A DNA stretch of 64,000 nt. Source: Aristolochia californica (taxonomy: Eukaryota; Streptophyta; Magnoliopsida; Piperales; Aristolochiaceae). The translations under genes and the position numbers were made by a program. The stretch lies in NCBI GenBank assembly GCA_029961685.1, contig JARWKL010000002.1:24458908-24522907 (forward strand), in the 5' to 3' direction. Positions within the stretch are counted from its first letter, which is position 1, and each line of letters starts with the position of its first letter. Under the pieces are notes generated by a model. It was not told where the DNA came from. It was given only the letters and a program-made list of their open reading frames with translations, and searched no databases. This document shows, one piece after another, positions 1-12,539 of the stretch.

Positions 1-479
1 GAGAGAGACAGTTCCAAAAACTACCTGTGATTTTTAAGGATAGGCAAAAAGTGGGTTGTTTGGCAGCGGTAAATATCAAACCACTTGAGAATTAGATTTT
101 TTCTACTATTTGAAATTTTTGGATCCATAGGTCGACTTGCATCCGCAACTTGTTTCTGCCATGCATTTCCATAAAACTTAAAGCATGTTAGGATCAATTA
201 GAAGTCCCTTTCCTATAAAATTCCACCAAGGTTATTGTTAGGGGTTGTACTAGTGGAATTTCCAAAACATGGATAACATAACCTTGGAGTTGATTTTTAG
301 TGCGTCAAATAATTTTCAAATTTTTTCCATACATGAACTTTAAAAATTTCATTTTGTTATGCCTATCATCTTTTTTGTTTACGAAAAAAATGGGAGAGTG
401 AAAACTCAAGTTTGGATATATAAACAAATTTGAACATCCAAAATGGAAATGCACAAATACTGAGAGAGATAGTTCCAAA

Positions 480-545
480 AAGTATCTGTGATTTTTAAGG
501 ATAGGCAAAAAGTGGGTTGTTTTGGATCATTAGGTCCACTTGCAT
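480..545 (+). repeat. Internally deleted monomer, about 60 bp missing
   Basis: The sequence jumps from GTGGGTTGTTTT straight to GGATCATTAGGTCC, so the segment normally between them (GGCTCTGGTAAATATCC through the poly-T and CTACTCCTTGAAATTTTT) is gone. The landmark spacing across this unit is 403 bp instead of about 463 bp. It looks like a private deletion; I see no second copy. Confidence 0.8.
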
Positions 546-1579
546 CCTCAACATGTTTCTGCCATGTATATCTACCACACTTAAAGCATGTTAGGATCAG
601 TTAGAAGTCCCTTTCCTATAAAATTCCACCAAGCTTATTATTAGGGCTTGTACTAGTAGAATTTCCCAAACATGGATAACAAAACCTTGGAGTTAATTTT
701 TAGTGCGTCAAATAATTTTCGAATTATTTTTGCATACATGAACTCTAAAATTTTCATTTTGTTATGCCTTACATCTTTTTCGTTTACGTGAAAAATGGGA
801 GAGTGAAAACTCAAGTTTGGATCTGAAAAGAAATCAGAACATCCAAAATGGAAATGACCAAATGCTGAGAGAGACAGTTCCAAAAAGTATCTGTGATTTT
901 TAAGCATAGGCAAAAAGTGGGTTGTTTGGCTCTGGTAAATATCCAACCAATTGAGAATTTGATTTTTTCTATTCCTTGAAATTTTTGGATCATTAGGTCC
1001 ACTTGCATCCTCAAAATGTTTCTGGCATGCATATCCTCCACACTTAAAGCAGGTGAGGATCAGCTAGAAGTCCCTTTCATTTAAAATTCCACCAAGGTTA
1101 TTATTAGGGGTTGTACTAGTGAAATTTCCCAAACATGGATGACAAAACATTGGAGTTCATTTTTAGTGCGTCAAATAATTTTCAATTTTTTTTTGCATAC
1201 ATTTTCTCTAAAATTTTCATTTTGTTATGCCTTACATCTTTTTTGTTTACGAGAAAAATGGGAGAGTGAAAGCTCAAGTTTGGATCTGAAAACAAATTTG
1301 AACATCCAAAATGGAAATGCACATATGCTGAGAGATATAGTTGAAAAAGGTATCTGTGATTTTTAAGGATAGGCAAAAAGTGGGATGTTTGGCTCTGGTT
1401 AATATCCGACCATTTGAGAATTTGATTTTTTCTACTCCTTGAATTTTTTGGATCATTAGGTCCACTTGCATCCTCAACATGTTTCTGCCATGCATATCCA
1501 CCACACTTAAAGCATGTTAGGATCAATTGGAAGTCAATTTCCTATCAAATTCAACCAAGCTTATTATTAGGGGTTGTAC

Positions 1580-2042
1580 TAGTAGAATTTCCCAAACATG
1601 GATAACAAAACATTGGAGTTCAATTTTAGTGCGTCAAATAATTTTCAAATTTTTTTTGCATACAAGAACTTTAAAATTGTCATTTTGTTATTTCTTACTT
1701 CTTTTTTGTTTATGAGAAAAATGGGAGAGTGAAAACTCAAGTTTGGATCTGAAAACAAATCTGAACATCCAAAATGGAAATCCACATCTGCAGAGAGAGA
1801 TAGTTCCAAAAAGTATCTATGATTTTTAAGGACAGGCAAAAAGTTTGTTGTTTGGCTCTGGTAAATATCCAACCACTTGAGAATTTGATTTGTTCTACTC
1901 CTTGAAATTTTTGGATCATTAGGTCCACTTGAATCCTCAACATATTTTTGGCATGCATATCCACCTAACATAAAGCATGTTAGGATCACTTAGAAGTCCC
2001 ATTCCTATAAAATTCCACCAAGCTTATTATTAAGGGTTGTAC
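1580..2042 (+). repeat. Representative subfamily A monomer (463 bp)
   Basis: One full unit counted from the ACTAGT landmark to the next. It is of type 'a' (tail GGAAATCCACATCTGC, leading part CATACAAGAACTTTAAAA), a variant that recurs near 3,477, 4,857 and 6,232 and marks the higher-order register of zone A. It contains one ACTAGT and one AAGCTT, so SpeI and HindIII digestion of zone A should give ladders of about 462 bp. Confidence 0.85.
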
Positions 2043-3439
2043 TAGTGGAATTTCCCAAACATGGATAACAAAACCTTGGAGTTCATTTTTAGTGCGTCAA
2101 CAAATTTTCATATTTTTTTTTAATACTTGAACTCTAAAATTTTTGTTTTGTTATGTCTTGCATCTTTTTTGTTTACGAGAAAAATGGGAGAGTGAAAACT
2201 CAAGTTTGGATCTAAAAACAAATCTGAACATCCAAAATGGAAATACACAAATGCTGAGAGAAACAGTTCCAAAAACTACCTGTGATTTTTAAGGATAGGC
2301 AAAAAGTGGGTTGTTTGGCTGCTGTTAATATCAAACCACTTGAGAATTTGATTTTTTCTACTCCTTGAAATTTTTGGATCATTAGGTCCACTTGCATCTG
2401 AACATGTTTCGGCCATGCATATCCACCACAGTTAAAGCATGTTAGGATCAATTAGAAGTCCCTTTCCTATAAAATTCGTCCAGGCTTATTGTTAGGGGTT
2501 GTACTAGTGGAATTTCAAAAACATGGATAACATAACCTTGGACTTCATTATTAGTGCGTCAAATAATTTTCAAATTTTTTTGCATACTTGATCTCTAAAA
2601 TTTTCATTTTGTTATGCCATACATCTTTTTTATTTACAAGAAAAATTGGAGAGTGAAAATTCAAGTTTGGATCTAAAAACAAATCTGAACATCCAAAATG
2701 GAAATACACAAATGCTGAGAGAAACAGTTCCAAAAACTACCTGTGATTTTTAAGGATAGGCAAAAAGTGGGTTGTTTGGCTGCTGTTAATATCAAACCAC
2801 TTGAGAATTTGATTTTTTCTACTCCTTGAAATTTTTGGATCATTAGGTCCACTTGCATCTGAACATGTTTCTGCCATGCATATCCACCACAGTTAAAGCA
2901 TGTTTGGATCAATTAGAAGTCCCTTTCCTATAAAATTCGTCCAAGGTTATTGTTAGGGGTAGTACTAGTGGAATTTCAAAAACATGGATAACATAACCGT
3001 GGACTTCATTATTAGTGCGTCAAATAATTTTCAAATTTTTTTGCGTACATGATCTCTAAAATTTTCATTTTGTTATGCCATACATCTTTTTTGTTTACAA
3101 GAAAAATTGGAGAGTGAAAACTCAAGTTTGGATCTAAAAACAAATCTGAACGTCCAAAATGGAAATGCACAAATGCTGAGAGTGACAGTTTCAAAAAGTA
3201 TCTGTGATTTTTAAGGACAGGCAAAAAATGGGTTGTTTGGCTCTGGTAAATTTCCAACCACTTGAGAATTTGATTTTTTCTACTCCTTGAAATTTTTGGA
3301 TCATTAGGTCCACTTGCATCCTCAACATGTTTCTGGCATGCATATCCACCACACTTAAAGCATGTTAGGATCAGTTAGAAGTCCCTTTCCTATAAAATTC
3401 CACCAAGCTTAATATTAGGGCTTGTACTAGTGGAATTTC

Positions 3440-6400
3440 CCAAACATGGATAACAAAACCGTGGAGTTCATTTTTAGTGCGTCGAATAATTTTAAAATTT
3501 TTTTTGCATACAAGAAATTTAAAATTTTCATTTTGTTATTCCTTACATCTTTTTTGTTTACGAGAAAAATGGGAGAGTGAAAACTCAAGTTTGGATCTGA
3601 AAACAAATCTGAGCATCCAAAATGGAAATCCACAACTGCTGAGAGAGATAGTTCCAAAAAGTATCTGTGATTTTTAAGGACAGGCAAAAAGTTGGTTGGT
3701 TGGCTCTGGTAAATATCCAACCACTTGAGAATCTGATTTTTTCTACTCCTTGAAATTTTTGGATCATTAGGTCCACTTGAATCCTCAACATGTTTTCGGC
3801 ATGCATATCCACCTCACTTAAAGCATGTTAGGATCACTTAGAAGTCCCTTTCCTATAAAATTCCACCAAGCTTATTATTAAGGGTTGTACTAGTGGAATT
3901 TCCCAAACATGGATAACAAAACCTTGGAGTTCATTTTTAGTGCGTCAACAAATTTTCACATTTTTTTTTAATACTTGAACTCTAAAATTTTTGTTTTGTT
4001 AACATCTTTTTTGTTTACGAGAAAAATGGGAGAGTGAAAACTCAAGTTTGGATCTAAAAACAAATCTGAACATCCAAAATGGAAATGCACAAATGCTAAG
4101 AGAAACAGTTCCAAAAACTACCTGTGATTTTTAAGGATAGGTAAAAAGTGGGTTATTTGGCTGCGGTTAATGTCAAACCACTTGAGAATTTGATTTTTTC
4201 TACTCCTTGAAATTTTTGGATCATTAGGTCCACTTGCATCCGAACATGTTTCTGCCATGCATATCCACCACAGTTAAAGCATGTTAGGATCAATTAGAAG
4301 TCCCTTTCCTATAAAATTCCTCCAAGCTTATTGTTAGGGGTTGTACTAGTGGAATTTCCAAAACATGGATAACAAAACCTTAGAGTTCATTATTAGTGTG
4401 TCAAATAATTTTAAATTTTTTTTGCACACATGAACTTTAAAATTTTCATTTTGTTATGCCTTACATCTTTTTTGTTTACGAGAAAAATGGGAGAGTGAAA
4501 ACTCATGTTTGGATATAAAAACAAATTTGAACCTCCAAAATGGAAATGCACAAATGCTGAGAGAGACAGTTCCAAAAAGTATCTGTGATTTTTAAGGATA
4601 GGCAAAAAGTGGGTTGTTTGGCTTTGGTAAATATCCAACCACTTGAGAATTTGATTTTTCTTCTCCTTGAAAATTTTGGATCATTAGGTCCACTTGCATC
4701 CCCAACATGTTTTTGGCATGCATATCCACCACACTTAAAGCATGTTAGGATCAGTTACAAGTCCCTTTCCTATAAAATTCCGCCAAGCTTTTTATTAGGG
4801 GCTGTACTAGTGGAATTTCCCAAACATGGATAACAAAACCTTGGAGTTCATTTTTAGTGCGTCGAATAATTTTTAAATTTTTTTTGCATACAAGAACTTT
4901 AAAATTTTCATTTTGTTATTCCTTACATCTTTTTTGTTTACGAGAAATATGGGAGAGTGAAAACTCAAGTTTGGATCTGAAAACAAATCTGAACATCCAA
5001 AATGGAAATCCACAACTGCTGAGAGAGATAGTTCAAAAAAGTATCTGTGATTTTTAAGGACAGGCAAAAAGTTGGTTGTTTCGCTCTAGTAAATATCCAA
5101 CCACTTGAGAATTTGATTTTTTCTACTCTTTGAAATTTTTGGATCATTAGGTCCACTTGAATCCTCAACATGCTTTTGGCATGCATATCCACCTCACTTA
5201 AAGCATGTTAGGATCACTTAGAAGTCCCTTTCCTATAAAATTCCACCAAGCTTATTATTAAGGGTTGTACTAGTGGAATTTCCCAAACATGGATAACAAA
5301 ACCTTGGAGTTCATTTTTAGTGCGTCAAATAATTTTCAATTTTTTTTTGCATACACGGACTCTAAAATTTTCATTTTGCATGCCTTATGTCTTTTTTGTT
5401 TACGAGAAAAATGGGAGAGTGAAAACTCAAGTTTGGATCTGAAAACAAATTTGAACATCCAAAATGGCTGAGAGATGTAGTTCAAAAAAGTATCTGTGAT
5501 TTTTAAGGATAGGCAAAAAGTGGGATGTTTGGCTCTTGTTAATATCCGACCACTTTAGAATTTGATTTTTTCTACTCCTTGAATTTTTTGGATCATTAGG
5601 TCCACTTGCATCCTCAACATGTTTCTGCCAAGCATATCCACCGCACTTAAAGCATGTTAGGATCAGTTTGAAGTCCATTTCCTATCAAATTCAACCAAGC
5701 TTATTATAAGGGGTTGTTCTAGTGGAATTTCCCAAACATGGATAACAAAACGTTGGAGTTCAATTTTAGTGTGTCAAATAATTTTCAAATTTTTTTTGCA
5801 TACATGATCTCTAAAATATTCTTTTTGTTATGCCTTACATCTTTTTTGTTTACAAGAAAAATGGGAGAGTGAAAAGTCAAGTTTGGATCTGAAAACAAAT
5901 TTGAACATCCAAAATGGAAATGCACAAATGCTGAGAGAGACAGTTCCAAAAAGTATCTGTGATTTTTAAGGATAGGCAAAAAATGGGTTGTTTGGCTCTG
6001 GTAAATTTCCAGCCACTTGAGAATTTGATTTTTTCTACTCCTTGAAATATTTGGATCATTAGGTCCACTTGCATCCTCAACATGTTTCTGGCATGCATAT
6101 CCACCACACTTAAAGCATGTTAGGATCAGTTAGAAGTCCCTTTCCTATAAAATTCCACCAAGCTTAATATTAGGGCTTGTACTAGTGGAATTTCCCAAAC
6201 ATGGATAACAAAACCATGGAGTTCATTTTTAGTGCGTCGAATAACTTTTAAATTTTTTTTGCATACAAGAATTTTAAAATTTTCATTTTGTTATTCCTTA
6301 CATCTTTTTTGTTTACGAGAAAAATGGGAGAGTGAAAACTCAAGTTTGGATCTCAAAACAAATCTGAACATCCAAAATGGAAATCTACAACGGCTGAGAG

Positions 6401-7600
6401 CGATAGTTCCAAAAAGTATCTGCGATTTTTAAGGACAGGCAAAAACTTGGTTGTTTGGGTCTAGTAAATATCCAACCACTTGAGAATTTGATTTTTTCTA
6501 CTCCTTGAAATTTTTGGATCATTAGGTCCACTTGAATCCTCAACATGTTTTTGGCATGCATATCCACCTCACTTAAAGCATGTTAGGATCACTTAGAAGT
6601 CCCTTTCCTATAAAATTCCACCAAGCTTATTATTAAGGGTTGTACTAGAGGAATTTCCCAAACATGGATAACAAAACCTTGGAGTTCATTTTTAGTGCGT
6701 CAACAAATTTTCACATTTTTTTTTAATACTTGAACTCTAAAATTTTTGTTTTGTTATGTCTTACATCTTTTTTGTTTACGAGAAAAATGGGAGAGTGAAA
6801 ACTCAAGTTTGGATCTAAAAACAAATCTGAACATCCAAAATGGAAATGCACAAATGCTGAGAGAAACAATTCCAAAAACTACATGTGATTTTTAAGGATA
6901 GGCAAAAAGTGGGTTGCTTGGCTGCGGTTAATATCAAACCACTTGAGAATTTGATTTTTTCTACTCCTTGAAATTTTTGGATCATTAGGTCCACTTGCAT
7001 CCAAACATGTTTCTGCCATGCATATCCACCACAGTTAAACATGTTAGGATCAATTAGAAGTCCATTTCCTATAAAATTCCTCCAAGCTTATTGTTAGGGG
7101 TTGTACTAGTGGAATTTCCATAACATGGATAACATAACCTTGGAGTTCATTATTAGTGTGTCAAATAATTTTCAAATTTTTTTGCATACATGAACTTTAA
7201 AATTTTCATTTTGTTATGCCTTATATCTTTTTTGTTTACGAGAAAAATGGGAGAGTGAAAATTCAAGTTTGGATCTGAAAACAAATTTGAACATCCAAAA
7301 TGGAAATGCACAAATGCTGAGAGAGACAGTTCCAAAAAGTATCTGTGATTTTTAAGGATAGGCAAAAAGTGGGTTGTTTGGCTTTGGTAAATATCCAACC
7401 ACTTGAGAATTTGATTTTTTCTTCTCCTTGAAAATTTTGGATCATTAGGTCCACTTGCATCCCCAACATGTTTGTGGCATGCATATCTACCACACTTAAA
7501 GCATGTTAGGATCAATTACAAGTCCCTTTCCTATAAAATTCCACCAAGCTTTTTATTAGGGGTTATGCTATTGGAATTTCCCAAACATGGATAACAAAAC
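3440..7600 (+). repeat. Irregular three-monomer higher-order register in zone A
   Basis: Monomer type 'a' (GTGCGTCGAATAA plus CATACAAGAA) recurs near 3,477, 4,857 and 6,232, at 1,380 and 1,375 bp, three monomers each time. In two of the three cycles it is followed by type 'b' (GTCAACAAATTTTC with AATACTTGAACTC, near 3,945 and 6,704) and then type 'c' (the GGCTGCGGTTAATATCAAACC-like variant). The middle cycle has other monomers in the b and c slots, and an earlier cycle (1,630 to 3,477) has four monomers because the c type is doubled. The register is therefore real but eroded or shuffled by unequal exchange. Confidence 0.65.
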
Positions 7601-9999
7601 CATGGATTTCATTTTTAGTGCGTCAAATAATTTTCAAATTTTTTTTGCATACGTGAACTCTAAAATTTTCATTTTGTTATGCCTTATATCTTTTTTGTTT
7701 ACGAGAAAAATGGGAGAGTGAAAACTCAAGTTTGGATCTGAAAACAAATCTGAACATCCAAAATGGAAATGCCCAAATGCTGAGAGAGATAGTTCCAAAA
7801 AGTATCTGTGATTTTTAAGGATAGGCAAAAAGTGGGTTGTTTGGCTCTGGTAAATATCCAATCACTTGAGAATTTGATATTTCCTACTCCTTGAAATTTT
7901 TGGATCATTAGGTCCACTTGCATTCTCAACATCTTTCTGGCATGCGTATCCACCACACATAAAGTTTGTTAGGATCAGTTAGAAGTCCCTTTCGTATAAA
8001 ATTCCACCAAACTTATTATTAGGGGTTGTACTAGTGGAATTTCCCAAACATGGATAACAAAACTTTGGAGTTCATTTTCAGTGCGTCAAATAATTTTCTA
8101 TTTTTTTTCATGCATGAACTCTAAAATTTTCATTTTGTTATGCCTGACATCTTTTTTGTATACGAGAAAAATGGGAGAGTGAAAACTCAAGTTTGGATCT
8201 GAAAACAAATTTGAACATCCAAAATGGAAATGCACAAATGCTTAGAGGGATAGTTCCAAAAAGTATCTGTGATTTTTAAGGATAGGCAAAAAGTGGGTTG
8301 TTTGGCTCTGGTAAATATCGAACCACTTCAGAATTTGATTTTTTCTTCTCCTTGAAATTTTTCGATCATTGGTTCCACTTGCATCCTCAACATGTTTCTT
8401 GCATGCATATCCACGACACTTAAAGCATGTTAGGGTCAGTTAGAAGTCTCTTTTCCATTAAAATTCAGCCAAACTTATGATTAAGGGTTGTACTAGTGGA
8501 ATTTCCCAAAGAAGGACCACAAAATCTTGGAGTTGATTTCAATTGCGGCAATTAATTTTCAATTTTTTTTTGGCATACATGACCTATAAAATTTTCATTT
8601 TGTTATGCCTTAAATGTTTTTTGTTTACGAAAAAAATGGGAGAGTGAAAACTAATGTTTGGATCTAAAAACAAATCTGACATCCAAAATGGAAATGCACA
8701 AATGCTTAGAGAGACAGTTCCAAAAAGTATTTGTGATTTTTAAGGATAGGCAAAAAGTGGGTTGTTTGGCTCTGGTCAATATCCAACTACTTTAGAATTT
8801 GATTTTTTCTACTCCTTCAAATTTTTGGATCATTAGGTCTACTTGAATCCTCAACATGTTTCTGGCATGCATATCCACCACACTTAAAGCATGTTAGGAT
8901 CAGTTAGAAGTACGTTTACTATAAAATTCCACCAAGCTTGTTATTAGGGGTTGTACTAGTCGAATTTCCCAAACATGAATAACAAAACATTGGAGTTCAT
9001 TTTTAGTGCGTCAAAAAAATTTTTCATTTTTTTTTAATACTTGAACTCTTAAATTTTCGTTTTGTTATGCCTGACATCTTTTTTAATTACGAGAAAAATG
9101 GGAGAGTGAAGACTCAAGTTTGGATCTAAAAACAAATCTTAACATCCAAAATGGAAATGCACAAATGATGAGAGAGACAATTCCAAATAGTATCTGTGAT
9201 TTTTAAAGATAGGTAAAAAGTGGGTTGTTTGGCTCTGATAAATATCCAACCACTTGAGAATTTGATTTTTTCTTCTCCTTGAAATTTTGGATCATTAGGT
9301 CCACTTGCATCCTCAACATGTTTCTGGCATGCATATCCACCACACTTAAAGCATGTTAGGCTCAGTTGCAAGTCCCTTTCCTATAAAATTCCACCAAGCT
9401 TATTATTAGGGCTTGTGCTAGTGGATTTCCCAAACATGGATAACAAAACCTTGGAGTTCATTTTTAGTGCGTCGAATAATTTTTCATTTTTTTTTTTTTG
9501 CATACATGAGTTCTAAAATTTTCATTTTGTTATTCCTTACATCTTTTTTGTTTACTAGAAATATGGGAGAGTGAAAACTCAAGTTTGGATCTGAAACAAA
9601 ATCTGAACATCCAAAATGGAAATGCACAAATGCTGAGAGAGACAGTACCAAAAAGTATCTATGATTTTTAAGGATAGGCAAAAAGTGGGTTGTTTGGCTC
9701 TTTTAAATATCCAACCACTTCAGATTTAATTTTTTCTACTCCTTGAAATTTTTCGATCATTTGGTTTACTTGCATCCTCAACATGTTTCTGGCATGCATA
9801 TTCACCACACTTAAAGCATGTTAGGATCAGTTAGAAGTCCCTTTCCTATAAAATTCCACCAAGCTTGTTATTAGGGGTTGTACTAGTGGAATTTCCCAAA
9901 CATGGATAACAAAACCTTGAAGTTCATTTTTAGTGCGTGAAATAATTTTCATTTTTTTTTTGCATACATGGACTCTAAACTTTTCATTTTGGTATGTCT

Positions 10000-12130
10000 T
10001 ATATCTGTTTTTGTTCACGAGAAAAATGCGGGAGTAAAAACTCAAGTTTGGATCTGAAAACAAATTAGAGCCTTCAAAAAATGCTGAGAGACATAGTTCC
10101 AAAGAGTATCTGTGATTTGTAAGGATAGGCAAAAAGTGGGTTGTTTGGCTCTGGTAAATATCCAACCATGTGAGAGTTTGATTTTTTCTACTCCTTCAAA
10201 TTTTTCGATCATTAGGTCCATTTGCATCCTCAACATGTTTCTGGCATGCATATCCACCACACTTAAAGAATGTTAGGATCAGTTAGAAATCCCTTTCGTA
10301 TAAAATTCCACGAAGCTTATTATTAGGGGTTGTACTAGTGGAATTTTCCAAACAAGGATAACAAAACCTTAGAGTTCATTTTGAGTGCGTGAAATAATTT
10401 ACATATTTTTTTTTGCATTCATGGACTCGAAAATTTTCATTTTGTGACGCCTTACATATTTTTTTGTTTACGAGAAAAATGGGGGAGTGAAAACTCATGT
10501 TTGCAACTGAAAATAAAATTGAACATCCAAAAAATGCTGAGAGAGATAGTTTCAAAGAGTATCTGTGATTTTTAAGGATAGGCAAAAAGTGGGTTGTTTG
10601 GCTTCAAAAAATATCCAACCACTTGAGAATCTGATTTTTTCTACTCCTTGAAATTTTTTGAACATTAGGTCCACTTGCATCCTCAACATGTTTCTGGCAT
10701 GCATATCCACCACACTTAAAGCATGTTAGCATCAGTTAGAAGTCCCTTTCCTAAAAAATTCCACCAAGCTTATTATTAGGGGTTGTACTAGTGGAATTTC
10801 CCAAACATGGATAACAAAACCTTAGAGTTCATTTTGAGTGCGTGAAATAATTTTCATATTTTTTTTTGCATTCATGGACTCTAAAATTTTCATTTTGTGA
10901 TGCCTCATATCTTTTTTTGTTTACGACAAAAATGGGGGAGTGAAAACTCAAGTTTGGATCTGAAAAAAAAATTTGCACATCCAAAAATGTTGAGAGAGAT
11001 TGTTTCAAAGAGTATCTGTGATTTTTAAGGATAGGTAAAAAGTGGGTTGTTTGGCTCTGGTAAATATCCAACCACTTGAGAATTTGATTTTTTCTACTCC
11101 TTTAAATTTTTGGATCGTTAGGTCCACTTGCATCCTCAACTTGTTTCTGGCATGCATATCCACCACACATAAAGCATGTTAGGATCAGTTAGAAGTCTCT
11201 TTCCTAAAAAATTCCACCACGCTTATTATTAGGGGTTGTACTAGTGAATTTCCCAAAATATGATAACAAAACCTTGGAGTTCATTTTTAGTGTTTCAAAT
11301 TTTTTTGGCATTCATGGACTCTAATATTTCCATTTTGTTATGCCCTGTATCTTTTTATGATTACGAGAAAAATGGTGGAGTAAAAACTAAAGTTTGGATC
11401 TGAAAAAAAAATTTGAACATCCAAAAAAAGCTGAGAGAGATAGTTCCAAATAGTATCTGTGATTTTTAAGGATAGGCAAAAAGTGGGTTCTTTGGCTTTG
11501 GTAAATCTCCAACCACATGAGAATTTGATTTTTTCTACTCCATGAAATTTTTGGATCATTAGGTCCACACTCATCCTCAACATGTTTCTGGCATGTATAT
11601 CCACCACACTTAAAGCATGTTAGGATCAGTTAGAAGTCCCTTTCCTATAAAATTGCACCAAGCTTATTATTAGGGGTTGTACTAGTGGAATTTCCCTAAC
11701 ATGGATAACAAAACCTTGGAGTTCATTTTTACTACGTGAAATAATTTTCAAATTTTTTTTACATACATGGACTCTAAAATTTTCATTTAATTTATGCCTT
11801 ATATCTTTTTTTGTTTACGAGAAAAATGGGGGAGTGAAAACAAAAGTTTGGATCTGAAAAAAAAATTGAACATCCAAAAAATGCTGAGAGAGATAGTTCC
11901 AAAGAGTATCTGTGATTTTTAAGGATTGACAAAAAGTGGGTTGTTTGGCTCTGGTAAATATCCAACCACGTGAGAATTTGATTTTTGCTACTCCTTGAAA
12001 TTTTTCAATCATTAGGTCCACTTGCATCCTCAGCTTGTTTCTGGCATGCATATCCACCACACTTAAAGCATGTTAGGATCAGTTAGAAGTCCCTTTCCTA
12101 TAAAATTCCACCAAGCTTATTATTAGGGGT
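10000..12130 (+). repeat. Five-monomer block, copy 1 of a diverged duplication
   Basis: Landmarks at 10,336, 10,789, 11,242 and 11,683 correspond one by one to 17,111, 17,560, 18,011 and 18,450 (offsets 6,775, 6,771, 6,769 and 6,767, i.e. 15 monomers). Shared rare variants in the same order support this: TTTGAGTGCGTGAAATAA with an ACATATTTT stretch and GCATTCATGGACTC, TTTGCAACTGAAAA, CTAGTGAATTTCCCAAAA, AGTGTTTCAAATTTTTTTGG, CCACACTCATCCTCAAC, and CATTTAATTTATGCC. The copies differ at many sites, so the duplication is older than the 3.6 kb repeat. Confidence 0.7.
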
Positions 12131-12539
12131 TGTACTAGTGGAATTTCCCAAACATGGATAACAAAACCTTAGAGTTCATTTTGAGTGCGTGAATTAATTT
12201 TCATATTTTTTTTGCGTTCATGGACTCGAAAATTTTCATTTTGTGATGCCTTATATCTTTTTTTTGTTTACGAGAAAAAAGGGGGAGTGAAAACTCAAGT
12301 TTGGATCTGAAAACAAATGGTAACATCCAAAAAATGCGGAGAGACAGTTCCAAAAAGTATCTGTGATTTTTAAGGATAGGCAAAAAGTGGGTTGTTTGGC
12401 TCTGGTAAATATCCAACCACATGAGAATTCGATTTTTTTTACTCCTTTGAAACTTTTGGATCATTAGGTCCAGTTGCATCCTCAACATGTTTCTGGCATG
12501 CATATCCACCACACTTAAAACAAGTTAGGATCAATTTGA

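Larger units (their letters stand above)
1..9660 (+). repeat. Satellite array, subfamily A (about 462 bp monomers)
   Basis: About 21 head-to-tail monomers. Spacing between successive TACTAGTGG landmarks is mostly 461-463 bp (for example 1117, 1580, 2043). Each unit carries GGATCATTAGGTCCACTT, a GGCATGCATATCCACC block, AAGCATGTTAGGATCA, CCACCAAGCTT, the TTGTACTAGTGG block, and GGCAAAAAGTGGGTTGTTTG. Subfamily A keeps a 12-base segment (AAATGGAAATGCACAAATG context) that B lacks, reads GAAAAATGGGAGAGTG where B mostly has GAAAAATGGGGGAGTG, and has CATGAACTCTAAA rather than CATGGACTCTAAA. The window opens inside a monomer. The many short open frames on the minus strand recur once per monomer and are not genes. 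The satellite family itself is not one I recognise. The boundary with B is placed between about 9,640 and 9,970, where all these markers switch within one monomer. Confidence 0.95.
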
